From contig CM035438.1 of the NCBI GenBank assembly GCA_020310875.1, forward strand, positions 98,310,150 through 98,374,149: DNA of 64,000 nucleotides, given 5' to 3'. Made by a program: the position numbers and the translations under genes. The notes beneath the pieces were generated by a model, which saw only the letters and a program-made list of their open reading frames with translations, made no database searches and was not told where the DNA came from. This DNA comes from Ceratopteris richardii (taxonomy: Eukaryota; Streptophyta; Polypodiopsida; Polypodiales; Pteridaceae). This document shows positions 59,668 to 64,000 of this stretch, piece by piece (positions within the stretch are counted from its first letter, which is position 1; every line of letters begins with the position of its first letter).

Positions 59668-60691
59668 TGTTGAAGCAAACCAATCACAAATTGGTGATTA
59701 TACAGATCTTGGAGAATGCTTATGGTCAGAATGAAGCAAAGAAAGACACTTGTAAAGTGAAGAAGAATTCAGGATGATGTCTTGTACACATATGTACATA
59801 TAAGTGAAGAATTTTGTAAGCTAAGTATAGTTAAACCCTTAGGATGATAAGGAGTAGAGTCATAGATGCGAGATGAGTCTAAAGTCGTGTATATATAAGA
59901 TAATTATGACAAGAAATGTATGAGAGAAAGTAATAGAGTCATTTTGTAGATGACAACTTTCAGGAAGATGTGTAGAGAGTTTTTTCCCAGAAAATAGCGA
60001 CGGGTTTTTCTCTGAGTGCTCCTTGTCTGATCACGTGGATCAGAAATCCTTCTGTACACATCTAATTGAGAAGCTAATGAAGCTATGTCTAGAGTTTCAG
60101 AATCTAATTCCTCTCCTACTGTGAGAATGATCAATAGGAACATTCATATGTAGAATGTGAGAACTGAAGTCTGAGAGTAGCGCACTTTTCCGTCTCAGTG
60201 TTTTGATCAGATCTGAGTGTATACTGTAAAGTTTTTGATGAGTGAGCACTTAAAATTTAAGTTAGAAGATAAGGAAGCTATGGCTAAAAGCATTTAGCAA
60301 AACGGGTTTCAGATTGGGAGAAATCAACTTAAGAAGTTGACTATGTCGAAGGCGCAACTTCTGAGAGACATTTTTTGACATGTATTTGATCTTAATGATC
60401 AAATTAAACTTTTGGTGATTAGTTTTGAGAACTAATGGCTAGTATGATTGCACAAAGGTATTGCTAATACTTGTGCATCATTTACTTGAAGAAATTTGAA
60501 GATTTGTGCAGGTAAAGAAGTTGATATCTGAAGCAGACTTTCTGAAGTTGACACTTCTTCACTCAGAGAAGTGTTGCTTGAAGTTTTGGTAAAGAAGAAC
60601 ATTGTTTGTGTAAAGTTTGGTTTATAACTGACATAGAAGTGTTCTTAAGTCAGTATAGATCAAACCTTTGGAGATTAAGAGGTCTCCAACA
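59668..60691 (+). repeat. Copia-6 5' LTR (1024 bp)
   Basis: Ends are TGTTGAAG...CTCCAACA, with a TGTTG/CAACA terminal inverted repeat. A TATA-like GTATATATAAG lies at 59889-59899. The 3' LTR is beyond the window. Confidence 0.9.
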
Positions 60692-60692
60692 G

Positions 60693-60704
60693 TGGTATCA
60701 GAGC
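60693..60704 (+). other. Copia-6 primer-binding site (initiator tRNA-Met)
   Basis: TGGTATCAGAGC, canonical, one base after the LTR. Confidence 0.95.
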
Positions 60705-60921
60705 TAAAGGTGAAGTACAAAAGAAGAAAAGATAATTGAAGTTCCGACTGGTGCAGATATTGAAGATCTTCCAAATCAAAGGAGCACAAGGACAAATTAT
60801 TGAAGATAACTTGCAGAAGTTCATAGTACAAGTTCGAAAGAATCAAGAAGGATAAAAGCTTATATCAAAGGTACACTTTCTCCTCATAAATCATAGTAAT
60901 TGCAGATACAGAAAGTCAAGG

Positions 60922-63900
60922 ATGGGAGAAAGCTTGCAGATTGATAAGCTAGATAGGGAGAACTATCCAGCATGGTCCATGAGGATGGAAGCACACCTCA
61001 TGAGCAAAGATCTTATATCATTTATTACAGGAGATGAAGAGAAACCTGAATTTGCAGATCCTAGTATTCCTACTAGAGAAGAGCTTGCAATGTTGAAGCC
61101 TTGGATGAGAAAGGATGCTCAAGCAAGGAGTATCATCTACATGGCTGTAAATGATTACCTTTTACCTCACATCAGAGGTTTGGAAAGTGCTACAGATGTT
61201 TGGAATGCCTTGGAAGAGCATTTCCAAAATACAACTAAGTCTAGGAAGTCCTCACTATGGGCTGAGTTCACAACCTTCAAGAAGAAGAGCTCACAATCAA
61301 TTTCAGATTATGTGGCAAGGATGAAAGATATTGCAGATAGCTTGGGAGCAGTGGATGAAGACATTGAAGAGGAAAAGTTGGTAAGACAAATACTTACAGG
61401 TCTAAGAGGTGATGAGAAGTGGAAGCCTTTTATATTGTCCATAGAATTGTCACTTGATCACTTTACTCCTGATCTTAATCAATTGCTAGGACACATGCTA
61501 ACCTTTGAGCAGGATCTTAAAGGAGACAATGATAGAAGTACAAGTCAAGCTATGTACTCCAAGGACAAGAAAAAGAATGGCAAGGGAAAGCAATCAAATG
61601 ATGATGAAGGGAATTCAAATCAAGCTAATTTCACAAAAGGGAAGACAAATTTCAGAGGTAAAGGAAGAGGAGGTAAGAACAAAGATAATGCTAAAGCTTG
61701 TTGGATTTGTGGCAGAACAAATCATTTGGCAAATGATTGTTGGTATAACAATCAAAATGATGGAAGCAATAATCAGAATTATAATCAAAGAGGTAGAGGA
61801 GGCAGAAATCAAAGAGGTAACTTCAGAGGAAGAGGAGGTAGGACATCATATGGTAGAGGAGGTGGAAGAAACTTCCAATCTCAGTCCTACAACAATAATT
61901 ATTACAATTATGCATCAGATCAGAAAGATGACATGACTCTTATCTTGAATGCAACTCATGAATCAATGGGAGAAGATCAAAGAGTGTTTTATATTGACTC
62001 AGGGTGTAGCAACCATCTGAGTGGGAATCTATCCTTGATGACTGATATGGAAGCAAGGGTGAATGGACATACAGTTCAGACAGGTGACAATACCAAACAT
62101 AAAGTGGAGAGCATTGGATCAGTGAAGACAAAGAGTGGAAGTACACTTCTGAGCAAGGTACTTTATGTTCCTACTATTCCTAAAAATTTGATAAGTGTAG
62201 GGCAAATTGTGGAGAAAGGATATGAAGTAAGATTCACAAATGATGGTGTCTATGTACAAGATCCAAATCAGGGATATAGAAACATAATTGCAGGGAAAAA
62301 GGAAGGAAGATTGTTCACTCTCAAAGTCCAAGGTAATGTGGGGCATGCATTGTTTACCTATGGAAGTCAAAAGGTATCTGAATTAGACCTATGGCATAAA
62401 AGGCTAGGTCATTTCAATGAGAGAGCTATAAAGGAGATGTCAAAGAATCAGATAGTGCTTGGATTGCCAAACATTGAGGGGCAACATATGGTGTACAAGT
62501 GTGAAGCTTGTCAATTAGGTAACGCACATAAGAGTTCTTACAACAAATCAGGGTACAAGCATTCAAATATGCTTGAATTGGTTCATACAGATGTATGGGG
62601 TCCTTCAAGGGACTATAGCATAAATGGATCCAGATATTATGTGTTGTTTGTTGATGATGCAACCAGGTGGATTACTTTGTATGTAATCAAGGATAAATCA
62701 GAAGTTTTCAAGACATTCAAACATTTTCATGCCTATGCAGAAAGGATCACAGGGCAAAAGCTCAAGAGGTTAAGATCAGATGGAGGGGGAGAGTATTTCT
62801 CTAAAGAGTTTGATGATTATTTGTGGAATGCAGGTATCAAAAGAGAAGTAACTTGCAGGTACTCCCCTCAACAGAATGGAGTAGCAGAAAGGAGGAATAG
62901 GACTCTTGTAGAGTTTGCAAGAGCCATGATGAAGGAAAAGAATTGTCCAAATTACTTATGGGCAGAAGCCATTAACACTGCAACATACCTTGTGAATAGG
63001 TTGCCTTGCAAAGCTTTGGATGGAGGAACCCCTTATGAAGCATGGTGGGGTAAGAAGCCTAGTCTTGATCATTGTAAAGTATTTGGATGTATTGCATATG
63101 CTTATGTTCCTTCACAATTAAGACATAAGCTAGAACCAAAAGCAGAGAAGTATGTGTTTATTGGATATGATGATAGACAGATGGGTTACAGGTTGTGGAG
63201 TCCATCCACAAAGCAATTTCTTGTTACCAAAGATGTGACATTTGATGAGCAAAACACATGGTATACAGGATCAACAAATGATTTTGCAGGTGTTGAAGAA
63301 ATACAAAGAAAAGGAAAGGCAAAGGTAAAAGTGTGTGAAGAAATTGTTGATGAAATTGAATCAAGAAGTAGATTGCAGGATCATGTAGAAGAAGGGCCAA
63401 GATTTGATCCACAGTCAAATGAGGCTGAAACTTCAAGAAGTGCAGAAATCAGAAGATCTACAAGGGAAAGGAAAGAACCTATAAGGTATAGTTATGATAC
63501 ATCTTTTCTAACAACAAAAGATTATGCTTACATTGTGAAGACAGAAGAAGATCCAACCACTTATGAAGAAGCCAAAGGTAAACAGAATTGGGAGAAGGCA
63601 ATGCAAGAAGAGTATGATGCTCTACTTGAAAATGAAACTTGGGAATTAGTACCAAGACCAAAGAATCAGAAGGTCATTGGATGCAAGTGGGTATATAAAA
63701 CAAAGAGGTTTGCAGATGGTAAGGTGTCTAGATATAAGGCTAGACTTGTGGTCAAAGGTTATGCCCAAACTTATGGGGTAGATTATGATGAAACCTTTAG
63801 TCCTGTTGCTAAGATGTCTACAATTAGGACATTGATTGCTATTGCTGCTTGCAAGGGATGGAAATTATCACAATTGGATGTGAAAAATGCATTTCTAAAT

Positions 63901-64000
63901 GGGTACATTGCAGATGAAGTATATATGGAGCAACCAGAAGGCTTCATGGAATCAATTGGATCAGATTATGTGTGTAAGCTCAAGAGAGCTTTATATGGGT
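60922..64000 (+). CDS. Copia-6 Gag-Pol polyprotein (partial, runs off window)
   Basis: 1026 codons are open to the edge. The ATG at 60922 is chosen because it is the first in frame after the leader and matches Copia-1. Gag: residues 1-about 345, with CCHC knuckle C260-WI-C-GRTN-H-LAND-C flanked by Lys- and Arg/Gly/Gln-rich tracts that could bind RNA. Protease: DSG with Asp359. The GAG-pre-integrase region has LWHKRLGHFN and CEACQLGNAH. Integrase catalytic residues are Asp557 (HTDVWG), Asp620 (RSDGGGEY) and Glu656 (GVAERRN), a D,D-35-E spacing. RT starts near residue 880 (NETWELV, GCKWVYK, LDVKNAFLNG) and is cut at ALYG. Gag and Pol are in one frame, as usual for plant copia elements. Confidence 0.95.
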   Translation, partial: MGESLQIDKLDRENYPAWSMRMEAHLMSKDLISFITGDEEKPEFADPSIPTREELAMLKPWMRKDAQARSIIYMAVNDYLLPHIRGLESATDVWNALEEHFQNTTKSRKSSLWAEFTTFKKKSSQSISDYVARMKDIADSLGAVDEDIEEEKLVRQILTGLRGDEKWKPFILSIELSLDHFTPDLNQLLGHMLTFEQDLKGDNDRSTSQAMYSKDKKKNGKGKQSNDDEGNSNQANFTKGKTNFRGKGRGGKNKDNAKACWICGRTNHLANDCWYNNQNDGSNNQNYNQRGRGGRNQRGNFRGRGGRTSYGRGGGRNFQSQSYNNNYYNYASDQKDDMTLILNATHESMGEDQRVFYIDSGCSNHLSGNLSLMTDMEARVNGHTVQTGDNTKHKVESIGSVKTKSGSTLLSKVLYVPTIPKNLISVGQIVEKGYEVRFTNDGVYVQDPNQGYRNIIAGKKEGRLFTLKVQGNVGHALFTYGSQKVSELDLWHKRLGHFNERAIKEMSKNQIVLGLPNIEGQHMVYKCEACQLGNAHKSSYNKSGYKHSNMLELVHTDVWGPSRDYSINGSRYYVLFVDDATRWITLYVIKDKSEVFKTFKHFHAYAERITGQKLKRLRSDGGGEYFSKEFDDYLWNAGIKREVTCRYSPQQNGVAERRNRTLVEFARAMMKEKNCPNYLWAEAINTATYLVNRLPCKALDGGTPYEAWWGKKPSLDHCKVFGCIAYAYVPSQLRHKLEPKAEKYVFIGYDDRQMGYRLWSPSTKQFLVTKDVTFDEQNTWYTGSTNDFAGVEEIQRKGKAKVKVCEEIVDEIESRSRLQDHVEEGPRFDPQSNEAETSRSAEIRRSTRERKEPIRYSYDTSFLTTKDYAYIVKTEEDPTTYEEAKGKQNWEKAMQEEYDALLENETWELVPRPKNQKVIGCKWVYKTKRFADGKVSRYKARLVVKGYAQTYGVDYDETFSPVAKMSTIRTLIAIAACKGWKLSQLDVKNAFLNGYIADEVYMEQPEGFMESIGSDYVCKLKRALYG

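Larger units (their letters stand above)
59668..64000 (+). mobile_element. Copia-6, apparently intact Ty1/copia element (5' part)
   Basis: Complete 5' LTR, primer-binding site and one open gag-pol frame to the window edge. Same family as Copia-1. It starts exactly where the GATA array ends. Confidence 0.94.

Overview
This is nuclear DNA from a land plant with a large, repeat-filled genome. No intact host gene, rRNA, tRNA or CRISPR array can be supported. Nearly all recognisable sequence is LTR retrotransposon: Ty1/copia elements primed by initiator tRNA-Met, a chromodomain Ty3/gypsy element, and several members of a second Ty3/gypsy lineage without a chromodomain. One LINE remnant and very long microsatellites fill much of the rest. 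The depth of nesting and decay, and an integrase unlike the common angiosperm gypsy clades, make me think of a fern, lycophyte or gymnosperm, but I hold that loosely. Element names (Copia-1 to -7, Gypsy-1 to -4, Chromo) are mine.

Layout. 1-5238 Copia-1 (+), decayed. 5239-6133 Copia-2 fragment (-), abutting 6134-8905 Copia-3 (+), cut off inside integrase. 8906-12100 has no genes: an AT/AG microsatellite, a duplicated AG-tract/GC-spacer unit and about 1.5 kb of TGCATG-rich alternating purine/pyrimidine DNA, bracketed by a 20-bp direct repeat. 12164-12990 holds two diverged tandem copies of an unrecognised coding-like unit. 13175-19088 is Gypsy-1, fused end to start with Gypsy-2 (19089-21495), which is interrupted by Copia-4 (-, 21496-26462) and resumes with its 3' non-coding end and LTR start. 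29129-about 47450 is a three-level nest: a Copia-7 leader contains Chromo (29598-46940), whose integrase contains the nearly intact Gypsy-3 (33381-45426, 2143-bp LTRs about 99.4% identical). 48324-54112 is Copia-5 (-). 55262-57545 is Gypsy-4 (-) pol and 57571-58500 the 3' end of an L1-type LINE (-). 58710-59667 is a (GATA)n array about 0.95 kb long, directly abutted by Copia-6 (+, 59668 to the window end), which is open through gag, protease, integrase and into reverse transcriptase.

Two observations stand out. First, Gypsy-1 and Gypsy-3 share what looks like a complete -1 ribosomal frameshift signal at the gag-pro/pol junction: slippery A AAT TTC, a stop 4 nt further on, a 9-nt spacer, a 9-bp hairpin with a compensatory base-pair change, and a loop that can pair downstream as a pseudoknot. 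Second, the Copia-5/Copia-7 family carries a segment resembling the 5S rRNA internal promoter, in antisense, inside its leader between primer-binding site and gag. It is present in both copies, and excising Chromo with one target duplication restores the Copia-7 leader so that it aligns with Copia-5.

Element proteins act together in the usual way: Gag forms the particle, protease matures it, RT/RNase H copies the RNA from the tRNA primer, and integrase inserts the cDNA. Only Copia-6 (as far as visible) and Gypsy-3 (two pol stops) come close to a full set; the others are fossils.
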